Below, piece after piece: positions 34,352 to 41,994 of a stretch of 64,000 bases of DNA. A program made the position numbers and the translations under genes. Within the stretch, counting starts at the first letter, position 1, and each line of letters starts with the position of its first letter. The notes beneath the pieces are model-generated. The model was not told the origin of the DNA, did no database searches, and was given only the letters and a program-made list of their open reading frames with translations. The DNA comes from CAXXOK01 sp963666755 (GTDB lineage Bacteria > Bacillota > Clostridia > Christensenellales > Aristaeellaceae), in NCBI GenBank assembly GCA_963666755.2, contig CAXXGW010000009.1, forward strand, positions 1,178,001 to 1,242,000, in the 5' to 3' direction.

Positions 34352-34988
34352 AAAAACGAATACGCAGAACTCCTGTAAGCATGCCCCCCCGTGTTATACC
34401 AGCCCTATCGATTAACAACCACTTTTTAGCAGAGGACAGGTACTAGCCATGCGGACGCTTCAAGATGCCGCATTCGTTTCCTAATCAATAGCAGAGCGTA
34501 TGATGTTTGAAACATGGCGTTCGAGCTGGGAATCAAACTGGTAATGATGTAAGCCCTTAACATGGCTACCCGTATCAAGCTTTTAGGTTCTTGGGGGCGG
34601 GTGCATGGAAATGCAAAGGCACAATCCTGCATAGAGGTTTCCAATAAAGGGTTTTCAGTCTTCAAATCCCGGGTATAATATAAACTGTAGTCTCGCGGAA
34701 CGCATTTCGATTGGGCGTATCCGGCAGGCACACCCCCACTCGGTGCGGCAGCCTCAGCCGCCATGCGGAGGTAAGCGCTTTCGAATTTGTGAAAAATAAA
34801 CAGGTATCTAACAGTAGCTCTTAACGATTGTACTCTTTTTGTACGGACGGGTTTCAATCGTCAAAAAGTTCACATTTTTTTTGCTTTTCGCGTGCATTTC
34901 ATGCATCGGTATGTTAAAATGTGTCTGCTGTGTTTACTACTGTGTGGCATTGCGCTGCATGGAGGATTTGAGGAGGTCTCAGGCTGAC
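34352..34988. other. Long spacer between the sensor operon and the hydrogenase operon
   Basis: About 640 bases with no supported gene. A 143-codon open frame on the minus strand (34426-34857) lacks a ribosome-binding site and any recognised sequence, and I treat it as chance. Regulatory elements that can be named are a possible TATAAT at 34674-34679 without a good -35, a weak 6-bp hairpin at 34449-34473, and an extended -10 at 34912-34920 close to hydC. This is a strikingly long leader for this compact genome. Confidence 0.5.
34912..34920 (+). promoter_or_regulatory. Extended -10 element upstream of hydC
   Basis: TGTTAAAAT fits an extended -10 promoter (TGn followed by TAAAAT). The -35 position (34892-34897, GTGCAT) is poor, as is common for extended -10 promoters. 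A start near 34927 would give a leader of about 60 bases with GAGGAGG at 34970-34976. Confidence 0.4.
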
Positions 34989-35459
34989 ATGTCCGAACAA
35001 AAGGAAAAGTTCGCGGAACTGCAAAAAGTAATCGACGAACACAAGGGCCAGAAGGGCGCGCTGATGCCGGTGCTGCAGGAAGCGCAAGGCATTTTCGGCT
35101 GCGTACCCATGGATGTGCAGGAGTACATTGCCGACGCGCTGGACACGACGCTTAGCGAAGTGTACGGTGTGGCGACGTTCTACTCCCAATTTTCGCTGCA
35201 GCCCAAGGGCAAGTATGTAATCGGCGTTTGCATGGGCACGGCTTGCTACGTGCGCGGCGCGCAGAAGGTGCTCGACCGTGTGGTTAAAGAGCTGGGCGTG
35301 GAAGTCGGCAGCACCACCGAAGACGGCATGTTTACCCTACAGGCTACGCGCTGCCTTGGTGCTTGCGGCCTCGCCCCCGTCATGATGATTAACGACGAGG
35401 TGTTTGGACGCCTGACCGAGGAAGAAATCCCCGGAATTTTGGATAAGTTTAAGGCCTGA
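34989..35459 (+). CDS. hydC: NuoE/HydC-type [2Fe-2S] subunit of the NAD-linked hydrogenase
   Basis: A 156-residue subunit with a helical N-terminal part and a thioredoxin-like [2Fe-2S] domain. Ligands are in 'CMGTACYVRGA' (two Cys spaced C-x4-C) and 'CLGACGLAPVM' (two Cys spaced C-x3-C), the standard NuoE/HydC set. It transfers electrons within the HydABC hydrogenase. ATG 34989 gives the usual length; an in-frame ATG 34959 lies upstream of the GAGGAGG site at 34970-34976 and is less likely, although the spacing of 12 bases to 34989 is a little long. Confidence 0.92.
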   Translation: MSEQKEKFAELQKVIDEHKGQKGALMPVLQEAQGIFGCVPMDVQEYIADALDTTLSEVYGVATFYSQFSLQPKGKYVIGVCMGTACYVRGAQKVLDRVVKELGVEVGSTTEDGMFTLQATRCLGACGLAPVMMINDEVFGRLTEEEIPGILDKFKA

Positions 35460-35461
35460 CC

Positions 35462-36028
35462 ATGCGCGATCTGTCGATGCACGTGCTGGATATTGCCCAG
35501 AACAGCGTTAAAGCCGAAGCCGGAACGGTGTCCATCAATTTTACGGTGGATGAAAAGAACTGGCTCACCCTCACCTTTCAAGACGATGGGTGCGGCATGG
35601 AACCGGCATTTCTGGCAACGGTCATGGACCCCTTTACCACCACGCGCACCACGCGCAAGGTTGGGCTGGGCTTGCCGCTGCTCAAGGAAAACGCGGAGCG
35701 TACGGGCGGCAGGGTGTCGATTGAAAGCCGGGTGGGCGCGGGCACTACGGTATGCGCCACCTTCGACCTGAACCATATCGACTGCCCCCCGATGGGCGCT
35801 TTGTGCGACACGCTGCTCACACTGGTCGTGCTTAACCCCGAACATCCTGATTTTGTGTTTACCGCGAAAGCGGGGGATCGGCAAGCCGACTTCGACACAC
35901 GCCCCATGCGGGAGGCCCTCGGCGGAGTGCCTCTGAACGCGCCGGATGTGGTCGATTGGATGCGATCCATACTGAACGAAGAATTCAAACCCATTTTGGA
36001 GGTGCAAAACCGTGAAATCCATCGCTGA
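35462..36028 (+). CDS. HATPase-domain protein within the hydrogenase operon
   Basis: A 188-residue protein with a GHKL ATP-binding domain: 'MHVLDIAQNSVKA' (N-box), 'FQDDGCGMEP' (G1), 'DPFTTTRTTRKVGLGLPLLKENAE' (F and G2 boxes). The C-terminal 60 residues are outside that domain and unrecognised. It has no dimerisation His domain, so it is not a classical histidine kinase. In clostridial clusters, this gene between hydC and a small ferredoxin-like gene is regularly seen; its role is not established. It begins two bases after the hydC stop and overlaps the next gene by 17 bases. Confidence 0.82.
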   Translation: MRDLSMHVLDIAQNSVKAEAGTVSINFTVDEKNWLTLTFQDDGCGMEPAFLATVMDPFTTTRTTRKVGLGLPLLKENAERTGGRVSIESRVGAGTTVCATFDLNHIDCPPMGALCDTLLTLVVLNPEHPDFVFTAKAGDRQADFDTRPMREALGGVPLNAPDVVDWMRSILNEEFKPILEVQNREIHR

Positions 36029-36386
36029 TTTGGAAGCCATCCGTCAGAAAACCCTGGAGCGCGTAGGCTACCGCAAAGACGCGGATAACGACATCCGCGT
36101 GGTTGTCGGCATGGCCACCTGCGGCATCGCCGCCGGCGCACGCCCCGTCATGCTTAGCTTTATGGACGAAATCCGCAAGCGCAACCTGCAGAACGTGACC
36201 GTATCACAGACCGGCTGCATCGGCATGTGCCGCCTGGAGCCGATGGTGGATGTGATCGTGCCTGGCAAGGAAAAGGTGACCTATGTGAAGCTGAATCCCG
36301 ACATGGTGCCGCGCATCGTGACCGAGCATCTGGTAAACGGGAACCCTGTGACCGAGTACACCATCGGCGCCGCGGAAGCGAAATAA
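36012..36386 (+). CDS. Thioredoxin-like [2Fe-2S] ferredoxin domain protein
   Basis: A 124-residue protein with the thioredoxin-like ferredoxin fold and ligands in 'GMATCGIAAGARPVM' and 'SQTGCIGMCRLEPM', a [2Fe-2S] arrangement like that of the N-terminal domain of hydrogenase NuoF-type subunits. It lies between the HATPase and hydB, where most clostridial HydABC clusters hold such a small gene, and probably serves as an extra electron carrier or assembly partner. The start is GTG 36012, with TTTTGGAGG upstream inside the preceding gene. It has no membrane segment or signal. Confidence 0.87.
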   Translation: MKSIADLEAIRQKTLERVGYRKDADNDIRVVVGMATCGIAAGARPVMLSFMDEIRKRNLQNVTVSQTGCIGMCRLEPMVDVIVPGKEKVTYVKLNPDMVPRIVTEHLVNGNPVTEYTIGAAEAK

Positions 36387-36410
36387 CTGGGAACCGGAGG
36401 AGGAAGAACC

Positions 36411-38204
36411 ATGGATTTTTATCGCGCACAAGTGCTTATCTGCGGCGGCACAGGCTGCACATCGTCGGGCTCCGGCGAGATTATTGAGCGCTTTGAGGAG
36501 CAGATCGCCCGCAATGGGCTGGAAAAGGAAATCAAGATCGTCCGTACGGGCTGCTTTGGCCTTTGCGCCGCCGGCCCGGTCGTGATTGTTTACCCCGAAG
36601 GCACCTTCTATTCCCGCGTGCGTGCCGAGGATGTGGACGAGATTGTCAGCGAGCACCTGGTCAAGGGCCGCATCGTGCAGCATCTCGTCTATAAGGATAA
36701 GAACCACGAGGAAGAGCATCACCTTTCGCTGGAGAACATCGAGTTCTATAAAAAGCAAAAGCGGATCGCGCTTCGCAACTGCGGCGTGATCGATCCGGAA
36801 AACATCGACGAATACATCGCCTTTGACGGTTACAAGGCGCTTTCCAAAGTGCTGACCGAAATGAAGCCCGAAGAAGTAATCCAGACCGTGCTGGACAGCG
36901 GCCTGCGCGGCCGTGGCGGCGCGGGTTTCCCCACCGGGCTGAAATGGAAGTTTGCCGCCGCCAGCAAGGCCGACCAGAAATACATGGTCTGCAATGCCGA
37001 CGAGGGCGACCCCGGCGCGTTCATGGACCGTTCCGTGCTGGAAGGCGATCCGCACGCCGTGCTGGAAGCCATGACCATCGGCGGTTTTGCCATTGGGGCA
37101 AGCGTTGGCTATGTGTATGTGCGCGCGGAGTATCCCATTGCCGTCAAGCGCCTGAACATCGCCATCAAACAGGCGCGCGAGTACGGCTTGCTGGGCAAGA
37201 ACATCCTGAACAGCGGCTTTGATTTCGACGTGTTTGTCCGCCTGGGCGCGGGCGCGTTCGTCTGCGGTGAGGAAACCGCGCTGATGGCCTCCATCGAGGG
37301 TATGCGCGGCGAGCCGCGGCCCAAGCCGCCGTTCCCGGCCGTCAAGGGTCTGTTTGCATCGCCTACCAACATCAACAACGTCGAAACCTTTGCCAACGTC
37401 CCGCAGATCATCCTGAACGGCGCGGCGTGGTTCAAGGCAATCGGCACGGAAAAATCCGCCGGCACCAAGGTTTTCGCGCTGGGCGGCAAGATCAACAACA
37501 CCGGCCTGGTGGAAATCCCCATGGGCACCAAGCTGCGCGAGATCATTTATGACATCGGCGGCGGCATCCCCAACGGCAAGAAGTTCAAGGCCGTGCAGAC
37601 GGGCGGCCCCTCCGGCGGCTGCATCCCCACGGAATATCTGGACATCCCCATCGAATACGATACCCTGACGCAGATCGGCTCCATGATGGGTTCCGGCGGT
37701 ATGATCGTCATGGATGAAGACAACTGCATGGTGGATATCGCGCGGTTCTTCCTGGACTTCACGGTGGATGAGAGCTGCGGCAAGTGCACGCCCTGCCGCA
37801 TCGGTACCCGCCGGATGCTGGAGATTCTGGAACGCATCGTGAAAGGTCAGGGCGAAGAGGGCGACATCGAAAAGCTCGAAGCGCTGGCCAAAAACATCAA
37901 GGCGACGGCGCTTTGCGGCCTGGGCCAGACTGCGCCCAACCCGGTGCTTTCTACGATCAAGTACTTCCGCAACGAGTACGAGGCGCATATCCGTGAAAAG
38001 CGCTGCCCCGCGCACCATTGCCAGGCGCTGCTCAATTACTACATTACCGACAAGTGCCGCGGTTGCACGGCTTGCGTCAAGGTCTGCCCGGTGACCGCCA
38101 TCAGCGGCGTGGTCAAAGAGCGGCACGTGATTGACGCCACAAAGTGCATCAAGTGCGGCAGCTGTGTCGAAAAGTGCCGCTTTGGCGCGATCGAGAAGAG
38201 ATAA
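36411..38204 (+). CDS. hydB: NAD(H)-binding flavoprotein subunit of the hydrogenase (NuoF/HydB-type)
   Basis: A 597-residue subunit. Domains in order: thioredoxin-like [2Fe-2S] domain (1-110, with 'CGGTGCTSSG' and 'CFGLCAAGPV'), the NADH/FMN domain ('GLRGRGGAGFPTGLKWKF', 'NADEGDPGAFMDR'), the SLBB and the [4Fe-4S] 'ESCGKCTPCRIGTRRM', then two C-terminal ferredoxin motifs CRGCTACVKVCP and CIKCGSCVEKC. HydB exchanges electrons between NAD(H) and the hydrogenase; in bifurcating enzymes it also links to ferredoxin. AGGAGGAAGAACC precedes the ATG. It is followed by hydA after 15 bases. Confidence 0.95.
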   Translation: MDFYRAQVLICGGTGCTSSGSGEIIERFEEQIARNGLEKEIKIVRTGCFGLCAAGPVVIVYPEGTFYSRVRAEDVDEIVSEHLVKGRIVQHLVYKDKNHEEEHHLSLENIEFYKKQKRIALRNCGVIDPENIDEYIAFDGYKALSKVLTEMKPEEVIQTVLDSGLRGRGGAGFPTGLKWKFAAASKADQKYMVCNADEGDPGAFMDRSVLEGDPHAVLEAMTIGGFAIGASVGYVYVRAEYPIAVKRLNIAIKQAREYGLLGKNILNSGFDFDVFVRLGAGAFVCGEETALMASIEGMRGEPRPKPPFPAVKGLFASPTNINNVETFANVPQIILNGAAWFKAIGTEKSAGTKVFALGGKINNTGLVEIPMGTKLREIIYDIGGGIPNGKKFKAVQTGGPSGGCIPTEYLDIPIEYDTLTQIGSMMGSGGMIVMDEDNCMVDIARFFLDFTVDESCGKCTPCRIGTRRMLEILERIVKGQGEEGDIEKLEALAKNIKATALCGLGQTAPNPVLSTIKYFRNEYEAHIREKRCPAHHCQALLNYYITDKCRGCTACVKVCPVTAISGVVKERHVIDATKCIKCGSCVEKCRFGAIEKR

Positions 38205-38219
38205 CGAGGAGGAACAACC

Positions 38220-39968
38220 ATGGAACAGATGATTCCGCTTACGATCGACGGCGTACATGTGGAGGTTCCTGCCGGTACTACGGTGTTGGAAGCATCCCGT
38301 CTGGCGGGCGTAAAAATCCCCACGCTGTGCTTTTTAAAGGATATCAACCAATCCGGCAGCTGCCGCATGTGCGTGGTGGATACCGGCGCGCGCGCCTTTC
38401 AGGCTGCCTGCGTGCTGCCCGTATCCAAGGATATGGTGGTTAAAACCAGTACTCCGGAACTGCGCGAAGCCCGTAAAACCGTTCTGGAACTGATCCTGAG
38501 CAATCACGACAAGAAGTGCCTGACCTGCGTGCGCAGCCAGAACTGCGAGCTGCAAAAGCTCTGCAAGGATCTGGGCGTGGAAAACGGCGATGCGTATGCC
38601 GGTTCCATGAACCACTACGAGGTGGACGAGGCTTCGCCCTCCATCGTGCGCGACAACAACAAGTGCATCGTCTGCCGCCGCTGCGTGGCCGCCTGCGACA
38701 AAGTGCAGAAAATTGGCGTGATCGGCGCGACGCAGCGCGGCTTCAAGACGACCATCGCCTCCCCGTGGAACCTGCACCTGGCGGAGATGGCCTGCATCAA
38801 CTGCGGCCAGTGCATCACCGTTTGCCCCGTAGGCGCGCTGCATGAAAAGGACGATACCGATCTGGTCTGGAAGGCCCTGAGCGACCCCACCAAACATGTG
38901 GTGGTGCAGCCCGCGCCCGCGGTGCGCGCCGCGCTGGGCGAGGAGTTCGGCCTGCCCATGGGTACCAGCGTGACCGGCAAAATGGTCGCCGCGCTGCGCC
39001 GTCTGGGCTTTGACAAGGTGTTCGACACCGATTTTGCCGCCGACCTGACCATCATGGAGGAAGGCACCGAGCTAGTCGACCGCATCACCAACAAAGGTGT
39101 GCTGCCGATGATTACCAGCTGCTCTCCGGGCTGGATCAAGTTCTGCGAGCATTACTACCCGGAGTTCCTGCCCAACCTTTCCACCTGCAAGAGCCCGCAC
39201 GAGATGGAAGGCGCGATGATCAAGAGCTACTATGCCGAGCGCGCCGAGATCGACCCCAAAGATATCGTGGTCGTGTCCGTGATGCCCTGCACGGCTAAGA
39301 AGTTCGAAGCCAAGCGGCCAGAGCTGAGCAACGGCGGCTTGCCGGACGTGGATGTGGTCATCACCACCCGCGAGCTGGCGCGCATGATTAAGGAAGCGAA
39401 CATCGACTTCAACAAGCTGCCTGACGAAGAGTTTGACAACATGCTGGGCGAAAGCTCCGGCGCGAGCGTCATCTTCGGCGCGACCGGCGGCGTGATGGAA
39501 GCGGCGCTGCGTACCGCGTACACCCTGATTACCGGCGAGGAGCTTAAGGATGTCAACTTTACCGCTGTGCGCGGCGTGGAAGGCATCAAGGAAGCGACCG
39601 TGAAAATCGGCGATCTGGATGTGAGCGTTGCCGTAGCCAGCAGCACGGCCATGGCTACCAAACTGCTGGACGCTGTGAAGGCGGGGGAGAAGAACTACGC
39701 CTTCATCGAGATCATGGGCTGCCCGGGAGGCTGCGTAAACGGTGGCGGTCAGCCGATTGTGGATGCGAACACCCGCGCGGCGGTGGATATCCGTTCCGAG
39801 CGCGCCAAGGCGCTGTACCGGGAGGATCAGGGCAAGACCATCCGCAAGAGCCATGAAAACCCGATGATCCAGAAAATCTACACGGACTATCTGGAGAAGC
39901 CCAACAGCCACAAGGCACACAAGCTGCTCCACACCAAGTACACCGCGCGTCCGAAGTACAGCAAGTAA
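38220..39968 (+). CDS. hydA: [FeFe] hydrogenase catalytic subunit, NAD-linked (HydA)
   Basis: A 582-residue enzyme that makes or oxidises H2. Modules in order: N-terminal [2Fe-2S] domain (with GSCRMCVVD), the His-Cys3 [4Fe-4S] site ('HDKKCLTCVRSQNC'), two [4Fe-4S] motifs (CIVCRRCVAAC and CINCGQCITVCP), then the H-cluster domain with motifs TSCSPGW (about 299-305), MPCTAKKFE (about 353) and 'EIMGCPGGCVNGGGQP' (about 497). The first motif has Cys-Ser where many hydrogenases have Cys-Cys. The domain layout and the hydB/hydC partners fit the trimeric, NADH- and ferredoxin-using (A3) group. AGGAGGAACAACC is the ribosome-binding site. Maturation genes hydE, hydF and hydG are not in the window. Confidence 0.95.
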   Translation: MEQMIPLTIDGVHVEVPAGTTVLEASRLAGVKIPTLCFLKDINQSGSCRMCVVDTGARAFQAACVLPVSKDMVVKTSTPELREARKTVLELILSNHDKKCLTCVRSQNCELQKLCKDLGVENGDAYAGSMNHYEVDEASPSIVRDNNKCIVCRRCVAACDKVQKIGVIGATQRGFKTTIASPWNLHLAEMACINCGQCITVCPVGALHEKDDTDLVWKALSDPTKHVVVQPAPAVRAALGEEFGLPMGTSVTGKMVAALRRLGFDKVFDTDFAADLTIMEEGTELVDRITNKGVLPMITSCSPGWIKFCEHYYPEFLPNLSTCKSPHEMEGAMIKSYYAERAEIDPKDIVVVSVMPCTAKKFEAKRPELSNGGLPDVDVVITTRELARMIKEANIDFNKLPDEEFDNMLGESSGASVIFGATGGVMEAALRTAYTLITGEELKDVNFTAVRGVEGIKEATVKIGDLDVSVAVASSTAMATKLLDAVKAGEKNYAFIEIMGCPGGCVNGGGQPIVDANTRAAVDIRSERAKALYREDQGKTIRKSHENPMIQKIYTDYLEKPNSHKAHKLLHTKYTARPKYSK

Positions 39969-39971
39969 ACA

Positions 39972-40012
39972 AAAAGGGCGACTCGACATCTTGTCGGGCC
40001 GCCCTTTGCGTA
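39972..40012 (+). terminator. Terminator after hydA
   Basis: AAAGGGCGAC pairs with GCCGCCCTTT around an inner CGACA/TGTCG stem, with one mismatch, directly after the hydA stop. The T-rich 3' side (TTTGCG...CTTTTG) is only moderate. It closes the hydrogenase operon. Confidence 0.6.
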
Positions 40013-40076
40013 CCGCTTTTGCTGTTGTCGGGGGTGAAGGGGTACGGTGTTGGCGAAACCTGCTCTGCCGGAACAA

Positions 40077-40113
40077 GACAAGAGCCGCGCTCCATGGGAG
40101 CGCGGCTCTTGTC
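40077..40113 (-). terminator. Terminator of rplS (may also act on the + strand)
   Basis: A perfect 17-bp stem, 40077-40093 pairing with 40097-40113, has a three-base ATG loop. On the minus strand it comes about 40 bases after the rplS stop and is followed by TTGTTCC. It sits between two convergent transcripts, so bidirectional action is possible. Confidence 0.7.
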
Positions 40114-40151
40114 CCGGCCGGGCGCAGAAGCTGCGTCCGTTCCGTTGCAGT

Positions 40152-40502
40152 TTACACGCGGGTCGCCTCTTTGATCTTGGCAGCCTTGCCTTGCAAGTTG
40201 CGCAGATAATAGAGCTTGGCCCGGCGAACTTTACCTCTGCGAATCAGCTCAATGCGATCGACGCGCGGGGAGTGCAGCGGGAACGTGCGCTCTACGCCGA
40301 TGCCATAGCTGACACGACGCACCGTGAACGTCTCGCGGACGCTGCCGTTACGCTTGGCAATCACAGTGCCCTCAAACGCCTGCAGGCGTTCGCGGTCGCC
40401 TTCGACAACCTTCACCCAAACGCGGATGGTGTCGCCGATGCCGAATTCGGGCAGATCGGTACGAAGCTGAGCTTTTTCGATGGAACGAATGATCTCACTC
40501 AT
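40152..40502 (-). CDS. rplS: 50S ribosomal protein L19
   Basis: A 116-residue ribosomal protein, normal length. The N-terminal 'PEFGIGDTIRVWVKVVEG' and the core 'FEGTVIAKRNGSVRETFTVRRVSYGIGVERTFPLHSP' are near-universal L19 sequence; the C-terminus 'VRRAKLYYLRNLQGKAAKI' agrees. L19 sits at the 30S-50S interface. It is encoded alone, not with rpsP-rimM-trmD, with GAAGGAGGCAC upstream of the start, a clear promoter and a terminator: a one-gene unit. Confidence 0.98.
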   Translation of the reverse strand: MSEIIRSIEKAQLRTDLPEFGIGDTIRVWVKVVEGDRERLQAFEGTVIAKRNGSVRETFTVRRVSYGIGVERTFPLHSPRVDRIELIRRGKVRRAKLYYLRNLQGKAAKIKEATRV

Positions 40503-40585
40503 ATCATGTGCCTCCTTCCCTCATAGACGTTCGTGCACACTGGCCATATACCAGAGCAGAGGACCGTCCGTTTGTCACAAAGAGA

Positions 40586-40615
40586 ATTATATCATGGTTT
40601 ACAGGCAATATGCAA
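40586..40615 (-). promoter_or_regulatory. Promoter of rplS
   Basis: Read on the minus strand, TTGCAT (40615-40610) and TATAAT (40591-40586) are separated by 18 bases. The leader to the rplS start at 40502 is about 80 bases. I do not recognise a ribosomal-protein leader structure in it. Confidence 0.6.
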
Positions 40616-40733
40616 GCATTATTTCAGTTGAAGCAGCGGTTGAAAACAGAACCGGATCGATCGTGAAAATTCGATGAAAAATTCATGTATAAATTCAAAT
40701 TTTCCTTTCGCACTGGATTCATTTGTAACATTA

Positions 40734-40762
40734 TTGCAACAAAAAACGACTTGATGTATAAT
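40734..40762 (+). promoter_or_regulatory. Promoter of the DUF3298-like/ftsK unit
   Basis: TTGCAA (40734-40739) and TATAAT (40757-40762) have an ideal 17-base spacer, and GAGAGGAG precedes the ATG at 40788. Transcription would start near 40769. Confidence 0.7.
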
Positions 40763-40787
40763 AGAAAGCCTGAGAGGAGTGTTTCCG

Positions 40788-41969
40788 ATGCGCTTCAAAC
40801 CGACTCTCCGACGTTACGGTGTGCTTGGCTGCTCCCTGTGCCTGACGCTGTGTTTGAGTACCGCGCTGGCCGTGACTCCTTTACCGCAGGCTACCGTACA
40901 AGAGGTGCGAACCGAAATCGGGGAAAACGTTGTGGCCTACCCGCAGCTGGATGGGCTTGCGGACGAGGCAGTGCAGACAGCGGTGAACAACGCCATCGTC
41001 GAAAAGGCGGATATCGCCCAGCGGATGGTCACGCTGGCTACGCTGCCCAGCGGGGGCTCCGGATTGACGGTAACGTATGACGCCTACCTTGGCGCCGGGA
41101 TTTTCTCCACGGCTATCCATGCGCATGGGATGATGGAAAACGGTCGCAGCGGAGATGTGGTCACAGCGCTGTGTTTCGACCTGGCAACAGGGCGGGCGGT
41201 TACGCTTTCCGATCTGTTCACGGAGCCGCAGACCGCAGTGGAGGAAATGGAAACGATCCTCACCGACACCTATGCAGACGAGCTGTCAAGCTACCTGGAA
41301 AACAGCGAGCTGACGCCGCTCCCAACCGAGAATTTCATGCTGGATGCGGACGGAATCACCTTCTACTATCCTTACCGGCAGTTTGCCCTGCTGAGCGGGT
41401 ACGCGGGTGCCGCGCAATTCAATTACGACGAGCTGACCGATTCCTTATTGCAGGACCCGACGGCGTTGCCGGCCCGCTTGCAGGCATTCCCCACGGCCCT
41501 TACCGATCAGGCGGCGTTGGCCGCGATTACCGACTGGGTAAAGCAGGGCCGGCTGCCGCACGTACCCGTTGCACTGGGGGATGCTATGCCGGATATACTG
41601 GCCCGCTATCGCCTGCTGCGCGAGCCGGATCAGTATCCAGGCGGGCGCTACTGCCTGCTGGAAGCCCCGATGTTCCGACAGGTGCTTGTGTTGACCGACG
41701 CGCTGACCACCGGCTTTGATGCCTCACAGGTTACGGGGCTGATGAGCTTTCGCGCCGATCTATGCGGTCTGCGCGTAGGGATTACACCCCGCGATCGCTG
41801 GCACGAATTGCTGGGCGAGCCGGAAAACAGCGTCACATATGACGCCGCACAGGCGGCCGATTACAGCTTGCCAGCCGGCACGGCAGATTACTACGCGATA
41901 AAGGGCAGACAGCTGATGCTGTATGCCGATACGGACGGCCTGCTCTATGCGGTGCGTTTAACTACCTGA
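40788..41969 (+). CDS. Exported DUF3298/RsiV-like protein
   Basis: A 393-residue protein with an N-terminal signal peptide (basic start, hydrophobic 12-28, likely cleavage after TALA). The stretch 'QLDGLADEAVQTAVNNAIVEKA' and 'SGDVVTALCFDLATGRAVTLSDLFTE', with 'FYYPYRQFALLSGYAG', resembles the DUF4163-DUF3298 pair found in RsiV and related exported proteins. RsiV binds lysozyme and controls a sigma factor, but no sigma factor or transmembrane anti-sigma part is present here. The C-terminal 150 residues are not recognised. It probably acts outside the membrane; function unknown. ftsK follows after 25 bases. Confidence 0.6.
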   Translation: MRFKPTLRRYGVLGCSLCLTLCLSTALAVTPLPQATVQEVRTEIGENVVAYPQLDGLADEAVQTAVNNAIVEKADIAQRMVTLATLPSGGSGLTVTYDAYLGAGIFSTAIHAHGMMENGRSGDVVTALCFDLATGRAVTLSDLFTEPQTAVEEMETILTDTYADELSSYLENSELTPLPTENFMLDADGITFYYPYRQFALLSGYAGAAQFNYDELTDSLLQDPTALPARLQAFPTALTDQAALAAITDWVKQGRLPHVPVALGDAMPDILARYRLLREPDQYPGGRYCLLEAPMFRQVLVLTDALTTGFDASQVTGLMSFRADLCGLRVGITPRDRWHELLGEPENSVTYDAAQAADYSLPAGTADYYAIKGRQLMLYADTDGLLYAVRLTT

Positions 41970-41994
41970 CCCAAAACCGGAATACGGAGGCACT

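Noticed and set aside
34426..34857. 143-codon open frame on the minus strand in the hydC leader
   Set aside because: No ribosome-binding site, no recognised sequence, and composition unlike the neighbouring genes. Kept as spacer.
34352..34988. tRNA or riboswitch in the hydC spacer
   Set aside because: No TTCGA-type T-arm, anticodon stem or known aptamer core could be found by eye; a covariance-model search would be decisive.
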